The notes: a model not told the origin generated them from the letters alone. 64,000 nucleotides of DNA from Sphingobium scionense (GCF_014197035.1 NZ_JACIEU010000010.1:124001-188000); one strand, 5' to 3'; shown: positions 12,872-22,324, counted from the stretch's first letter. Numbers and translations: made by a program.

Positions 12872-13387
12872 TTACTGCGGCACTCTTGCCTCTGTCGGTT
12901 CTGCGGGAACCGGCGGAGGCAGCGCCGTCGTCGCCGCGACCGGCATCAACGCTGGTCCCGGTTCCGCCTCGCCCGCCGCGAATCGCTCGATCCGCGGCGG
13001 CAGGCGATCGACCCGAACGCTTGGCTGCGGCAGCGGCGGATCGCCCAGTGCTGCCGATTCGACCGACATATCCTCCTGCGCCAGATAATCGCGCACCGCC
13101 GAATCCTGTGATTCGCCGATCATGCCATCGGCATCGAGCCCTGCCATGTCGGCCGCCATCCGACGTTGCTCCAGCGTCGGCCCGCATCCGGTACAGGTCA
13201 CGATCGCTGGCCCCCGTTCGGCCTCGGGCAGATCCTGCGCCATCGCCATGGCGCCGCTATCAAATTCCGCCTCCAGCGCCGGCTGCCCCGGCTTTTGCGG
13301 ACTTGTGACATAGGCGCCCAGGCCCAGGCCCATGACCGCGGCGACCACCAGCGCGCCGCCCGATCCTACCCAGAAATGCAACGACAT
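12872..13387 (-). CDS. Membrane-anchored protein of unknown function
   Basis: 171 aa from ATG 13387, which has AGGGGG upstream; the frame is open 26 codons further but without a supported start. Residues 4-25 form one membrane helix (VGSGGALVVAAVMGLGLGAY), then the protein is soluble. CTGCGPT contains a CxxC pair, and the following segment QRRMAADMAGLDA is predicted helical. The C-terminus is Pro/Ala-rich. No named domain recognised; a single-span periplasmic protein with a possible redox or metal CxxC is the most that can be said. Its stop codon abuts the gltB stop with no spacer. Confidence 0.65.
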   Translation of the reverse strand: MSLHFWVGSGGALVVAAVMGLGLGAYVTSPQKPGQPALEAEFDSGAMAMAQDLPEAERGPAIVTCTGCGPTLEQRRMAADMAGLDADGMIGESQDSAVRDYLAQEDMSVESAALGDPPLPQPSVRVDRLPPRIERFAAGEAEPGPALMPVAATTALPPPVPAEPTEARVPQ

Positions 13388-13527
13388 GGGGCCAGCCCCC
13401 TTTCGCAACCGACTTTCTGCCAAACAAAGATAACGTTGATGCCGATCACTGGTTGCATGACCCAAAAGCCTTTGCTAAGGGCCGCCTCCTACCAAGACAC
13501 CGGCCCCGCCGGTTTCCCTGTTGATGT

Positions 13528-13614
13528 GCGGTCGTGGCGGAATTGGTAGACGCGCAACGTTGAGGTCGTTGTGGCCGAAAGGCCGTGGAAGTTCGAGTCT
13601 TCTCGACCGCACCA
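13528..13614 (+). tRNA. tRNA-Leu (anticodon GAG)
   Basis: Acceptor stem GCGGTCG at 13528-13534 pairs with CGACCGC at 13604-13610, followed by the encoded ACCA. The anticodon stem CAACG/CGTTG encloses loop TTGAGGT, giving anticodon GAG at 13562-13564. The long variable arm with GGCCGAAAGGCC is characteristic of tRNA-Leu. TTCGAGT forms the T-loop. It stands alone, between the CxxC membrane protein and the YdeP-type oxidoreductase. Confidence 0.95.
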
Positions 13615-13750
13615 TCATTCTCCTGACAGTAGCAGATGACGATATCACGCCCCACCGGGCGCCTCTCGTCGTGCCGGCTTGGCCTTGGTTAGCCAGCCGA
13701 ATTTTCCTATATCCGTGGCGGGGCACCGCGATGATGTGGGACAGACGACC

Positions 13751-16018
13751 ATGGACAAATCCACCGAAGACCTGATCCCCGACACGGTGGAAGGCGTATC
13801 CAGCTATGACGGCCCGGCCGGCGGCTGGGGCGCGCTGCGCGCCGTCGCCAGAACCGTTGCCGAACAGATGCGCGCCAGCCCCGACACCCGCGCCCTGCTC
13901 CAGATGAACCAGCCCGACGGGTTCGACTGTCCCGGCTGCGCCTGGCCCGACCCCAAGCACACCTCTTCGTTCGAGTTCTGCGAGAATGGCGCCAAGGCCG
14001 TCACCTGGGAAGCGACGGTCAAGCGCGTCGATCCCGATTTCTTCGCCCGCCACAGCGTCAGCGAATTGTGGGACTGGACCGACCACAAACTCGAAGATGC
14101 CGGCCGCCTGACCGAGCCGCTGCGCTATGACGCGGCGACCGACCATTTCGTGCCGATCAGCTGGGACGAGGCCTTTGCCCGCGCCGGCGCCGCCTTGCAG
14201 GCGCTCGACCATGCCGATCAGGCGGAATTCTACTGCTCGGGCCGCGCGTCGAACGAAGCCGCCTTCCTCTACCAGCTCTTCGCGCGCGAGTTCGGCACCA
14301 ACAATTTCCCCGACTGTTCGAACATGTGCCATGAAGCGACCAGTACCGGCCTCCCCAAGTCGATCGGCATCGGCAAGGGCACCGTGACGCTGGAGGATTT
14401 CGACCATGCCGATGCGATCTTCTGCATCGGCCATAATCCGGGCACCAACCATCCCCGCATGCTGAGCACGCTCGCCACCGCGTCCAAGCGCGGCGTGCCG
14501 ATCATCGTCGCCAATCCGATGCGCGAGCGCGGGCTGGAACGCTTCAAATCGCCCCAGCATCCCACCGAAATGCTCTCGCCCGGCGCCACCCCGCTCGCCT
14601 CGGCCTATCATCAGGTGCGGATCGGCGGCGACATGGCGATGCTCAAGGGGATGATGAAGGCGCTGCTGGCGATCGAGGCACAGCAGCCCGGCACGCTCGA
14701 TCACGGCTTCATCGCCCAGCATACCGAGGGCTTCGACGCCCTGCGCGCCGATATCGAAGCCACCGACTGGCCCTGGATCGAGCGCCTGTCCGGCCTCACC
14801 CGCGAGGCGATCGAGAGCATGACCCATGTCTATGCCAAGGCCGATCGGGTCATCATCTGCTATGGCATGGGCATCACCCAGCATCGCCACGGCACGCAGA
14901 ATGTGCAGGCGCTCGCGAACCTGCTGCTGCTGCGCGGCAATTTCGGCAAGCCCGGCGCCGGCATCTGCCCGCTGCGCGGCCATAGCAATGTGCAGGGCGA
15001 CCGCACCGTCGGCATCACCGAACTGCCGACCGAAGCGATGCTGCACCGGCTCGACGCCGCCTTTGCCATCCAGTCGCCGCGCAAACATGGCCATAATGCG
15101 GTCGAGGCGCTCGCCGCCATGCATGCCGGCGAATCCAAGGCGCTGATTGCGCTTGGCGGCAATCTCGCCGTTGCCATGCCCGATCCTGACGCCTGTTTCG
15201 CTGCCGTGCGCCACCTCGACCTGTCGGTCAACATCCTTACCAAATTCAACCGCACCTGCCTGCTGACCGCGCGCGAGACCCTGGTCCTGCCCTGCCTTGG
15301 CCGCACCGAACTGGATCTGCAGGCCGCCGGCCCGCAATGGGTGACGGTGGAGGACAGCATGTCGATGGTCCATGCCTCGCGCGGCAAGCTGAAGCCCCCC
15401 TCGCCCCATGTCCGGTCCGAACCGGCGATCGTCGCCGGCCTCGCCAAGGCCGCCATGCCCGCCAGCCGCACCGACTGGGACGGCATGGTCGCCGATTATG
15501 ACCGCATCCGCGACGGGATCGAGGCGGTCTATCCCGATTTCCACGATTTCAACGTCCGGGTGCGCGAACCCGGCGGTTTCCGCCTGACCATCGGCCCCAG
15601 CGAGCGGATCTGGACCACGCCCAGCGGCAAGGCGCAGTTCATCACCCATCCGGCCGCGCCGGACGAGGGCGCGCTGCCGCTGCTGCTCACCACCATCCGC
15701 AGCCATGACCAGTATAATACGACCATCTACAGCTATGATGATCGCTATCGCGGCATCCATGGCCGGCGCGACATCATCTTCGCCAACGAGGTCGACCTGG
15801 CCGAGATGGGCCTTGCCCATGGCGACAAGGTGGACCTGACGACGCCGGCCGGGCGCGAATTGCGCGGCTTCACCATCGTCAGCCATGCTATCGCCCGCGG
15901 CTCACTCGCGGCCTATTATCCCGAGGCGAACAATCTCGTCCCGCTCGACGATTTTGATCCCGCCAGCGGCACGCCCGCCTATAAATCGATTCCCGTGACG
16001 GTGTGCGCTGCCCGATGA
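13751..16018 (+). CDS. FdhF/YdeP family molybdopterin oxidoreductase
   Basis: 755 aa. The N-terminal DCPGCAWPDP motif is typical of the YdeP branch of the formate dehydrogenase H superfamily. The Mo-bisPGD-binding core includes GRASNEAAF near residues 160-170 and a following PDCSNMCHEAT segment. The C-terminal MopB-type domain carries TIRSHDQYNTT and GRRD. YdeP-type enzymes lack the N-terminal [4Fe-4S] CxxCxxxC of full formate dehydrogenases; their substrate is not established, though E. coli ydeP is linked to acid resistance. ATG 13751 is chosen over the upstream frame, which has no family match. fdhD overlaps its stop by 4 bp, consistent with maturation of this enzyme. Confidence 0.88.
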   Translation: MDKSTEDLIPDTVEGVSSYDGPAGGWGALRAVARTVAEQMRASPDTRALLQMNQPDGFDCPGCAWPDPKHTSSFEFCENGAKAVTWEATVKRVDPDFFARHSVSELWDWTDHKLEDAGRLTEPLRYDAATDHFVPISWDEAFARAGAALQALDHADQAEFYCSGRASNEAAFLYQLFAREFGTNNFPDCSNMCHEATSTGLPKSIGIGKGTVTLEDFDHADAIFCIGHNPGTNHPRMLSTLATASKRGVPIIVANPMRERGLERFKSPQHPTEMLSPGATPLASAYHQVRIGGDMAMLKGMMKALLAIEAQQPGTLDHGFIAQHTEGFDALRADIEATDWPWIERLSGLTREAIESMTHVYAKADRVIICYGMGITQHRHGTQNVQALANLLLLRGNFGKPGAGICPLRGHSNVQGDRTVGITELPTEAMLHRLDAAFAIQSPRKHGHNAVEALAAMHAGESKALIALGGNLAVAMPDPDACFAAVRHLDLSVNILTKFNRTCLLTARETLVLPCLGRTELDLQAAGPQWVTVEDSMSMVHASRGKLKPPSPHVRSEPAIVAGLAKAAMPASRTDWDGMVADYDRIRDGIEAVYPDFHDFNVRVREPGGFRLTIGPSERIWTTPSGKAQFITHPAAPDEGALPLLLTTIRSHDQYNTTIYSYDDRYRGIHGRRDIIFANEVDLAEMGLAHGDKVDLTTPAGRELRGFTIVSHAIARGSLAAYYPEANNLVPLDDFDPASGTPAYKSIPVTVCAAR

Positions 16019-16794
16019 CGGCTGACCGGCCCGTCCGCTTCACCCGCATCTCGCCGGACGGCGAGCGCGAAGACCTGACCCGCGCCGTCGCGGTCGAATG
16101 CCCGGTGGCGCTCGAATATAATGGCATCGGCTATGCCGTGCTGATGGCGACCCCGGCCGATCTCGACGATCTCGCGACCGGCTTCGCTTTGTCCGAACGG
16201 CTGATCGATCGCGCCGCCGACATCATCGACATCGACATCCATGAAGCGCCCCAGGGCCTGTTGCTGCGCATTCGGCTGCTCGCCGGGCGCCATGACCGCA
16301 TCCTCGCCCGCGTCCGTCACCGCGTCGCAGAATCCTCCTGTGGCCTGTGCGGCATAGAGAATCTGGAGCAGGCGCTTCGCCCGCTGCCGCGCATCACCAC
16401 GACCAGCCAGGCGAATGACGGCGCGCTGTTTCGTGCGCTCGACGCGCTCGACGCCCGCCAGCCGGTCAACCAGCGTACCGGCGCGCTGCATGCCGCCGCC
16501 CTCGCCGCGCCAGACGGCATGCTCCGCCTCGTGCGCGAGGATGTCGGGCGCCACAACGCGTTCGACAAGCTGATCGGCGCCATGGCCCGCGCCGGTCTCG
16601 GCTGGGACGGCGGCTTCGCCCTCCTCTCCTCGCGCTGCTCCTATGAGTTGGTGGAAAAGGCGGTCCTTGCCGACTGCCCGCTGCTGGTCACCGTCTCCGC
16701 CCCCACCAGCCTCGCCCTCGATCGCGCCGGCGATGCCGGCCTGCGCCTGGTCACCCTCGCCCGGCGCGACGCTATGCTGGCGCTCGCCGACTGA
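16015..16794 (+). CDS. fdhD: Formate dehydrogenase accessory sulfurtransferase FdhD
   Basis: 259 aa. The essential mobile loop is ESSCGLCG with Cys109 and Cys112; these receive sulfur from a cysteine desulfurase and pass it to the molybdenum cofactor of FdhF-type enzymes. REDVGRHNAFDKLIG (near residues 179-193) and SSRCSYELVEK are further family signatures. Its ATGA overlap with the molybdoenzyme gene indicates an operon and makes that enzyme the likely client. Confidence 0.93.
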   Translation: MTADRPVRFTRISPDGEREDLTRAVAVECPVALEYNGIGYAVLMATPADLDDLATGFALSERLIDRAADIIDIDIHEAPQGLLLRIRLLAGRHDRILARVRHRVAESSCGLCGIENLEQALRPLPRITTTSQANDGALFRALDALDARQPVNQRTGALHAAALAAPDGMLRLVREDVGRHNAFDKLIGAMARAGLGWDGGFALLSSRCSYELVEKAVLADCPLLVTVSAPTSLALDRAGDAGLRLVTLARRDAMLALAD

Positions 16795-17212
16795 TACCAT
16801 AGCTCATAGGGGTCGACCCATGCTGGCACCGGTCGCCCTGTATCCGGGCAAACACGCCACGCAGCGCAATTTGGGCACGGCCAAGCAAAACTTGGTTGAG
16901 CATCGCACTCTATCTTATAAGTAGAGATTGCCTGAAACGGAGCGGACTGGTCCCCGCCCGGATGACGACATCGGCACCGGACCCGCGGCTTTTGATCGGG
17001 ATGCAGCTTGCTCCGCGTCACCAACAGCTAAAGCGCACGATGCTCGGGCGACGACGCCAGCTTCGTGTTCCCCCCAACTGGAACGGGGAATGAAACGATG
17101 TGCCATCCACATAGACATTAGGGGCTGACGCCCGCCACGCTGCACGCTGCCTGTCAGCGTGCCTCCATCCGCCCGTCCACCGCCGATCATGCGCGCGGGA
17201 AAGGGGGATTGC
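16795..17212. other. Non-coding stretch upstream of the sulfur-ester cluster
   Basis: About 420 bp with no convincing gene. Three inverted repeats are visible: CCAAG-N5-CTTGG at 16881-16895; CTCTA-N9-TAGAG at 16908-16926 around the AT-rich core CTTATAAG; and GCACGCTG-N5-CAGCGTGC at 17145-17165 (approximate ends). The first two lie in the AT-richest part and are candidate promoter or operator sequences for the receptor operon downstream. No riboswitch class is recognised. Confidence 0.4.
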
Positions 17213-17377
17213 ATGCCCGTGGACCATCACGGCCGGCGCCCGTCACCGCGCCCAGCCTATTCCGTGTCGCTGCTGCAGGCGGCCGCCGCGCTCTACGGCC
17301 TCAGCGCCGTGCGCGACGATGCATTGCGCCCACAGCCCTGCGCCACGCGAAAACCAGACAAAAAATTCAGGGAGTAA
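17213..17377 (+). CDS. Small ORF immediately upstream of the TonB receptor (candidate leader peptide)
   Basis: 54 codons from ATG 17213, preceded at ideal spacing by AAGGGGGA (17201-17208), the strongest Shine-Dalgarno match in this region. An in-frame ATG at 17189 is the alternative start. The stop at 17375-17377 overlaps the GGGAGTAA that serves as ribosome site for the receptor gene 8 bp later, so translation of the two could be coupled. The middle segment SLLQAAAALYGLSAV is hydrophobic and helical; the ends are basic. No family recognised. It may be a regulatory leader or a chance ORF. Confidence 0.4.
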   Translation: MPVDHHGRRPSPRPAYSVSLLQAAAALYGLSAVRDDALRPQPCATRKPDKKFRE

Positions 17378-17385
17378 GCCTCTTC

Positions 17386-19821
17386 ATGTCCGATATTCTC
17401 GCGCCCAGCCGACCCCGGCACGGCCTTCTCTTGCGTCGTCTGCTGCTCACCGGCGTTGCTGCCGGCCTGCTGCCGACCACCGCCCACGCTGCCGACGAAC
17501 CCGCTGCCGCTGCCGCCGCTCCTGCGCCCGAAGCGGCCCTGGATGAAGGCGATTATGGCGCGCCCATCCTCGTCACCGCCCGCCGCCGCGCCGAAAAGGC
17601 GCAGGACGTGCCGGTCGCCCTCTCCGTCGTCGGTGGCGACCTGTTCGAACAGCGCGGCAACTACACCCTCGCCGCCGTGCAGCAGGTCGCGCCCAGCCTC
17701 CAGCTGTTCAGCTTCAACCCCCGCAACACCAACATCAACATTCGCGGCCTCGGCTCCAACGTCGCACTGACCAATGACGGCCTCGAAAATGGCGTCGGCG
17801 TCTATATTGACGATGTCTATTATGGCCGCGTCGGCGCCAGCCAGTTCGACCTGGTCGACCTTGAACGGATCGAGGTGCTGCGCGGGCCGCAGGGCACGCT
17901 GTTCGGCAAGAACACCACCGCCGGCGCGATCAACATCACCACCCGCCAGCCGAGCTTCGATTTCGGCGGCCAGGTGGAAGCAACGCTGGGCGATTATGGC
18001 TTCCGCCAGCTGCGCGGCACGGTCACCGGTGGCCTCACCGACTGGGCGGCGGTGCGCGTCAGTATCGCCGACACCCATCGCGATGGCTTCCTGACCAATG
18101 TCTATAACGGCAAGAAAGTCCATGATTACGATAATTTCACCGCGCGCGGCCAGTTGCTGCTGACCCAGGGTGAAGGCTTCAGCCTGCGCCTGATCGGCGA
18201 CTATTCGAAACAGACGCTCAATTGCTGCGTCCGCCTGCCCAGCACCGTCTTCACCACCTATGATGACGGCAACACGATCGCGAACAATTTCAACATCCGC
18301 GCCGCCCGTGCCGGCTACACGCCGCTGCCGACCGATCCCTTCGCTCGCAAGGTCGATGTCGACGGCCAGTTCCAGGCGAACATGAATCAGTGGGGCGTCT
18401 CGGGCAAGGCCGACTGGGATGTCGGCCCGGTCACGCTCAGCTCCATCACCGCCTATCGCGCCTGGAACTGGTATCCGCGCAACGACAGCGACGCGACCTC
18501 GCTCTCGGTCAACACGCTCAATCATCAGGAAAATAACCAGCGCCAGTTCAGCCAGGAATTTCGCGTCGCCTCCAATGGCGACACCCGCCTCTCCTATGTG
18601 CTGGGCGCCTATTATTTCTGGCAGATCATCAACGGGTCGGGCGCCGCCGGCTATGGCCCGGACGCGCCGCGCTGGCTCTTCCCCAATGCCGATCCGGTGG
18701 TCAGCAACGCCGCCCTCAATGGCTTCGTCGCCCGCTCCAGCTCCAACCCCGAGACGAAGAGCGCCGCGCTGTTCGGCCAGGCCAGCTATGCCATCATCCC
18801 CGACAGCCTCTCGCTGACGCTCGGCCTGCGCTACACCCATGAGAAGAAGCAGGGCAGCTACAGCCAGTGGTGGGCGGAAGGGAATGATCTTTCCAGCCTG
18901 ACCGCCGCCCAGCGCACCGCCGCGATCGCGCTGCGCAACAGCCTCAACCCCGTCACCAGTTACTCGACCGGCTTCACCGACAACAGCCTCTCGGGCCTTG
19001 CCACCTTGTCCTACAAGGTGACGCCCGACGTGCTGGTCTATGCCACTTATTCGCGCGGCAACAAGTCGGGCGGCCTCAACCTCACCAACATCCCGGCCGG
19101 GGTCAGCCCCGATGTCGGCGGCGAGAAGGTCGACAATTACGAAGCGGGCGTGAAGAGCCAGTTCTGGGGCGGCAAGGCGACGCTCAACGCCGCCGCCTTC
19201 TGGACCAACATCTTCGACTATCAGACCGCGATCACCGAACAGATTGTCGGCACCAACAGCACCCGCAACTATATCACCAACATTCCCGAGGCCCGCGCGC
19301 GCGGCTTCGAGCTGGACGGTGCGCTGGCGCTCAGCCGCTATGTCAACCTGAACGCCTCGCTTGCCTACACCGACGCCTATTATGTCGACTTCAAGAACGG
19401 CCCGACCCCGGTCGAGGCGCTGAACCCGACCACCGGCGGCTCGGCGGTAACCGACCTCAGCGGCAAGCCCCTGTCGGGCGTGCCCGAATGGTCGTGGAGC
19501 GCGGGCGGCGACTTCGCCATTCCGCTCGGCACCACCAAATGGGGCGACGCGCAATTCTATGGCCGCGCCGACTATAGCTGGCGCTCCTCCTACTACACCG
19601 CCGTGTCGGACAGCCGCTACTCGCTGGTGCCCAGCTACGGCGTCGCCAATGCGCGCATCGGCGTGCGGCTGGACGATGGCCTGATCGACCTGTCGCTCTG
19701 GGCCAAGAACCTGTTCGACAAGGATTATGTCGACACGCTCTCGGTCGCGAACACCGGCCTCGTCACCGCCACCGTTGGCGATCCCCGCACCATCGGCGTC
19801 ACGCTGCGCAGCAAATTCTGA
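17386..19821 (+). CDS. TonB-dependent receptor
   Basis: 811 aa. A signal peptide with an Arg-rich start and the hydrophobic stretch LLLTGVAAGLLPTTAHAAD is followed by an Ala/Pro linker and the TonB-box-like ILVTARRR. The plug domain has AQDVPVALSVV, NTNINIRGLG and the typical LRGPQGTLFGKN. The 22-strand barrel ends with the aromatic terminus LRSKF. Length is normal for sphingomonad FecA/CirA-like receptors. Upstream in-frame codons from 17209 overlap the leader region and lack signal-peptide character, so ATG 17386 is preferred. It leads a transporter, dioxygenase and sulfatase set, so the ligand is probably a sulfate ester or sulfonate and not a siderophore; this is inferred from context. 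Confidence 0.9.
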   Translation: MSDILAPSRPRHGLLLRRLLLTGVAAGLLPTTAHAADEPAAAAAAPAPEAALDEGDYGAPILVTARRRAEKAQDVPVALSVVGGDLFEQRGNYTLAAVQQVAPSLQLFSFNPRNTNINIRGLGSNVALTNDGLENGVGVYIDDVYYGRVGASQFDLVDLERIEVLRGPQGTLFGKNTTAGAINITTRQPSFDFGGQVEATLGDYGFRQLRGTVTGGLTDWAAVRVSIADTHRDGFLTNVYNGKKVHDYDNFTARGQLLLTQGEGFSLRLIGDYSKQTLNCCVRLPSTVFTTYDDGNTIANNFNIRAARAGYTPLPTDPFARKVDVDGQFQANMNQWGVSGKADWDVGPVTLSSITAYRAWNWYPRNDSDATSLSVNTLNHQENNQRQFSQEFRVASNGDTRLSYVLGAYYFWQIINGSGAAGYGPDAPRWLFPNADPVVSNAALNGFVARSSSNPETKSAALFGQASYAIIPDSLSLTLGLRYTHEKKQGSYSQWWAEGNDLSSLTAAQRTAAIALRNSLNPVTSYSTGFTDNSLSGLATLSYKVTPDVLVYATYSRGNKSGGLNLTNIPAGVSPDVGGEKVDNYEAGVKSQFWGGKATLNAAAFWTNIFDYQTAITEQIVGTNSTRNYITNIPEARARGFELDGALALSRYVNLNASLAYTDAYYVDFKNGPTPVEALNPTTGGSAVTDLSGKPLSGVPEWSWSAGGDFAIPLGTTKWGDAQFYGRADYSWRSSYYTAVSDSRYSLVPSYGVANARIGVRLDDGLIDLSLWAKNLFDKDYVDTLSVANTGLVTATVGDPRTIGVTLRSKF

Positions 19822-19843
19822 CCCCCAATACGGAGGCAAGATC

Positions 19844-21262
19844 ATGGCTACCCTTCCCTACGCAGACTATCTGGATGACCGGACCCGGCAACGGGTCCGG
19901 CCGGAAGAACCCGCCCGCGTCGGGGAGGGGGAACCCTCGCGCCTGCGCCTCACCGGCTTCGCCTCGATCGCGGTGCCGATCGCCGGCGCCGGCCTGCCGC
20001 TCGCCTTGTTCGTGCCCCAGCTTTACGCCACCCAGTTCGGCCTCTCGCTGGCGACCATCGGCTTCATCTTCCTGCTGGGCCGCATCTGGGATGTCAGCGC
20101 CGATCCGCTGGTCGGCGCGCTCAGCGACCGCACCCGCAGCCGCTTCGGCCGGCGCCGCCCGTGGATCGCCGCCGGCGGGCTGTTGTTCGGCCTGTCCTCG
20201 GCCCTGCTCTTCTTCCCGCCCGCCGCGCTGGTGACGCCCGCCTATCTCGGCGCCGCCCTCTTCTTCTTCTATCTCGGCTGGTCGATGATCGAGATCCCGG
20301 CCTCCGCCTGGGCCGGCGAGCTGTCGCGCCATTATCATGGCCGCACCCGCGTGGTCAGCTATCAGGCGCTGCTGCGCGCCATCGGCCTGCTCGCCGTGCT
20401 GGTGCTGCCGACCATCCTAGACCAGGTCGAACCGGGCAATGGCACGCTGAAGCTCCAGCTGGTCGGCGGCTTCATCATCGCCACGCTCATCCCCAGCCTG
20501 GCCCTCACCCTCTTTTCCGTGCCCGAACCGCCGGTGCCCGCCACCCCGCCGGTCCGCCAGAGCTTCTGGCGCGCCACCAGCGTCATCTTCTCCGACCGAC
20601 TGCTGCTGCGCGTCCTCGCCTCCGACGCGGTGGTCACCGCCGGCCAGTCGATCCGCGCCAGCCTGATCGTCTTCTTCGCCGTCTGGTATATGGGCCTGCC
20701 CGCCTGGGCGAGCGGCCTCTATCTGCTCCAGTTCGTCTTCGGCGTCGCCGCCGCGCCGATCTGGCTGCGCATCGGCACCCGCATCGGCAAGCGCCAGGCG
20801 GCGATCTGCGGCGAAATCGCCCAGGCCGCGATCAATATCGGCCTGCTCTTCGTTTTCCCCGGCGGCCTGCCGCTGCTGCTCGCCCTCACCATCGCCCAGG
20901 GGCTGACCCAGGGGTCGGGCAACCTCATGCTGCGCGCCATGGTTGCCGACGTGTCGGACGCCCACCGGCTGCGCACCGGCCATGACCGCACCGGCCTCTT
21001 CTTCTCGGTCTTCGCCCTCTCGGCCAAGCTCGGCCCGGCGATCGGCATCGGCATCGCTTTGCCGCTCATCGCCTGGCTCGGCTTTGCCGCCGGCCCGCAC
21101 AATGATCCCACCGCGCTCGAAGGATTGAAGACCGTCTTCGCCCTCGGTCCGGCCCTGGCCCACATCATCGCCACCCTCATCATCTGGCGCTTCCCGCTCG
21201 ACGAAGCCGCCCATGCCGAAATCCGCCGCGCCCTCGACCAGCGCGACGCGATCCCCGCCTGA
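19844..21262 (+). CDS. MFS transporter, GPH (glycoside-pentoside-hexuronide:cation) type
   Basis: 472 aa with 12 predicted membrane helices. The loop after helix 2, DVSADPLVGALSDRTRSRFG, followed by RRRPWIAAGG, is the GPH-family signature (MelB-like). GGAGG lies 8 bp before ATG 19844. It sits 22 bp after the TonB receptor and 31 bp before the dioxygenase, so it is probably the inner-membrane importer of the same substrate. GPH members usually carry sugars; the neighbours here suggest a sulfated compound, which is inference. Confidence 0.88.
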   Translation: MATLPYADYLDDRTRQRVRPEEPARVGEGEPSRLRLTGFASIAVPIAGAGLPLALFVPQLYATQFGLSLATIGFIFLLGRIWDVSADPLVGALSDRTRSRFGRRRPWIAAGGLLFGLSSALLFFPPAALVTPAYLGAALFFFYLGWSMIEIPASAWAGELSRHYHGRTRVVSYQALLRAIGLLAVLVLPTILDQVEPGNGTLKLQLVGGFIIATLIPSLALTLFSVPEPPVPATPPVRQSFWRATSVIFSDRLLLRVLASDAVVTAGQSIRASLIVFFAVWYMGLPAWASGLYLLQFVFGVAAAPIWLRIGTRIGKRQAAICGEIAQAAINIGLLFVFPGGLPLLLALTIAQGLTQGSGNLMLRAMVADVSDAHRLRTGHDRTGLFFSVFALSAKLGPAIGIGIALPLIAWLGFAAGPHNDPTALEGLKTVFALGPALAHIIATLIIWRFPLDEAAHAEIRRALDQRDAIPA

Positions 21263-21293
21263 CCGTCCACGCATAATTTCAAGGAGACCTGCC

Positions 21294-22232
21294 ATGACCA
21301 TATTGACCCAGAGCTTCCTCAACGCCGCCGATGCCGACGGTCCGCTCGATATCGTTCCCGTCGCCGGCCGCATCGGCGCGGAGATTCGCGGCGTTGCGCT
21401 GGGCGGCGACCTCGACGATGCCACCATCGCCGCGATCCGCGCCGCGCTCGTCCGTCACAAGGTGATCTTCTTCCGGCAGCAGCATCATCTCGACGATGCC
21501 GGCCAGGAAGCCTTTGCCGAACGCTTCGGCAAGCCCGTCGCCCACCCGACCGTGCCGGTCGTGCCCGGCTCCAAATATCTGCTGGAGCTGGATTCGAAGG
21601 AAGGCCGCGCCGCATCGAGCTGGCACACCGACGTCACCTTCGTTCCCGCCTATCCCGAATCCTCGATCCTGCGCGCCATCGTCATCCCGCAGGCCGGCGG
21701 CGACACGCTCTGGGCCAATACGGCGGCCGCCTATGAGGAACTGCCCGAACCGCTGCGTCAACTCGCCAACAGCCTGTGGGCGGTCCATTCCAACCTCTAC
21801 GACTATGCCTCGGTCGTCACCAACGCGAACGAGGAAGCGGTGAAGCGCTATCGCGAAGTCTTCGCCTCGACCGTCTATGAAACCGAACATCCGCTGGTCC
21901 ATGTCCATCCCGAAAGCGGCGAGCGCTCGCTGATCCTGGGCCATTTCTTCAAGCAGTTCGTCGGCCTCAGCCAGGCCGACAGCCAGCGCCTGTTCGCCAC
22001 CTTCCAGGACGCCGTGACCCGGCCGGAAAACACCGTGCGCTGGCGCTGGCAGCCGGGCGACGTCGCCATCTGGGACAATCGCGCCACCCAGCATCGCGCC
22101 ATCGCCGATTTCGGCACCCAGCATCGCCAGCTCCGCCGCGCCACCATCGCCGGCACCGTCCCGGTCTCGATCGACGGCCGCAACAGCCGCATCATCAAGA
22201 AGGAAGATGGCAAGATTGCCGAAGCCGCCTGA
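21294..22232 (+). CDS. TauD/TfdA family Fe(II)/2-oxoglutarate dioxygenase (alkylsulfatase AtsK-like)
   Basis: 312 aa. The iron triad is His111 and Asp113 in WHTDVTF and the distal His267 in TQHRAI; arginines at 278-282 are positioned to bind the 2-oxoglutarate carboxylate. WHTDVTF with the surrounding sequence is closest in style to AtsK-type alkylsulfatases, which hydroxylate the carbon next to a sulfate ester and release sulfate plus aldehyde; taurine dioxygenase activity is an alternative. AAGGAGA precedes ATG 21294. It is followed by a rho-independent terminator, so the operon probably ends here. Confidence 0.9.
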   Translation: MTILTQSFLNAADADGPLDIVPVAGRIGAEIRGVALGGDLDDATIAAIRAALVRHKVIFFRQQHHLDDAGQEAFAERFGKPVAHPTVPVVPGSKYLLELDSKEGRAASSWHTDVTFVPAYPESSILRAIVIPQAGGDTLWANTAAAYEELPEPLRQLANSLWAVHSNLYDYASVVTNANEEAVKRYREVFASTVYETEHPLVHVHPESGERSLILGHFFKQFVGLSQADSQRLFATFQDAVTRPENTVRWRWQPGDVAIWDNRATQHRAIADFGTQHRQLRRATIAGTVPVSIDGRNSRIIKKEDGKIAEAA

Positions 22233-22279
22233 GCAGGGCTTGCTCACCCCCTTACCCTGACCCTGACCTTCGGCACACT

Positions 22280-22311
22280 GGGCCGCGTTCCATTCGGACG
22301 CGGCCCCTTTT
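22280..22311 (+). terminator. Rho-independent terminator after the dioxygenase gene
   Basis: GGGCCGCGT and ACGCGGCCC form a perfect 9-bp stem around a 9-nt loop, followed by CTTTT. It lies about 50 bp past the dioxygenase stop and 14 bp before the sulfatase start, suggesting the sulfatase is separately transcribed or reached only by read-through. Confidence 0.85.
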
Positions 22312-22324
22312 CACGGAAGACCCC

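Noticed and set aside
17293-19845. 850-codon open frame on the minus strand opposite the TonB receptor
   Set aside because: Mirror of a real receptor in GC-rich DNA; composition is low-complexity Gly/Ala/Asp with no domain, while the plus strand has signal peptide, plug and barrel motifs.
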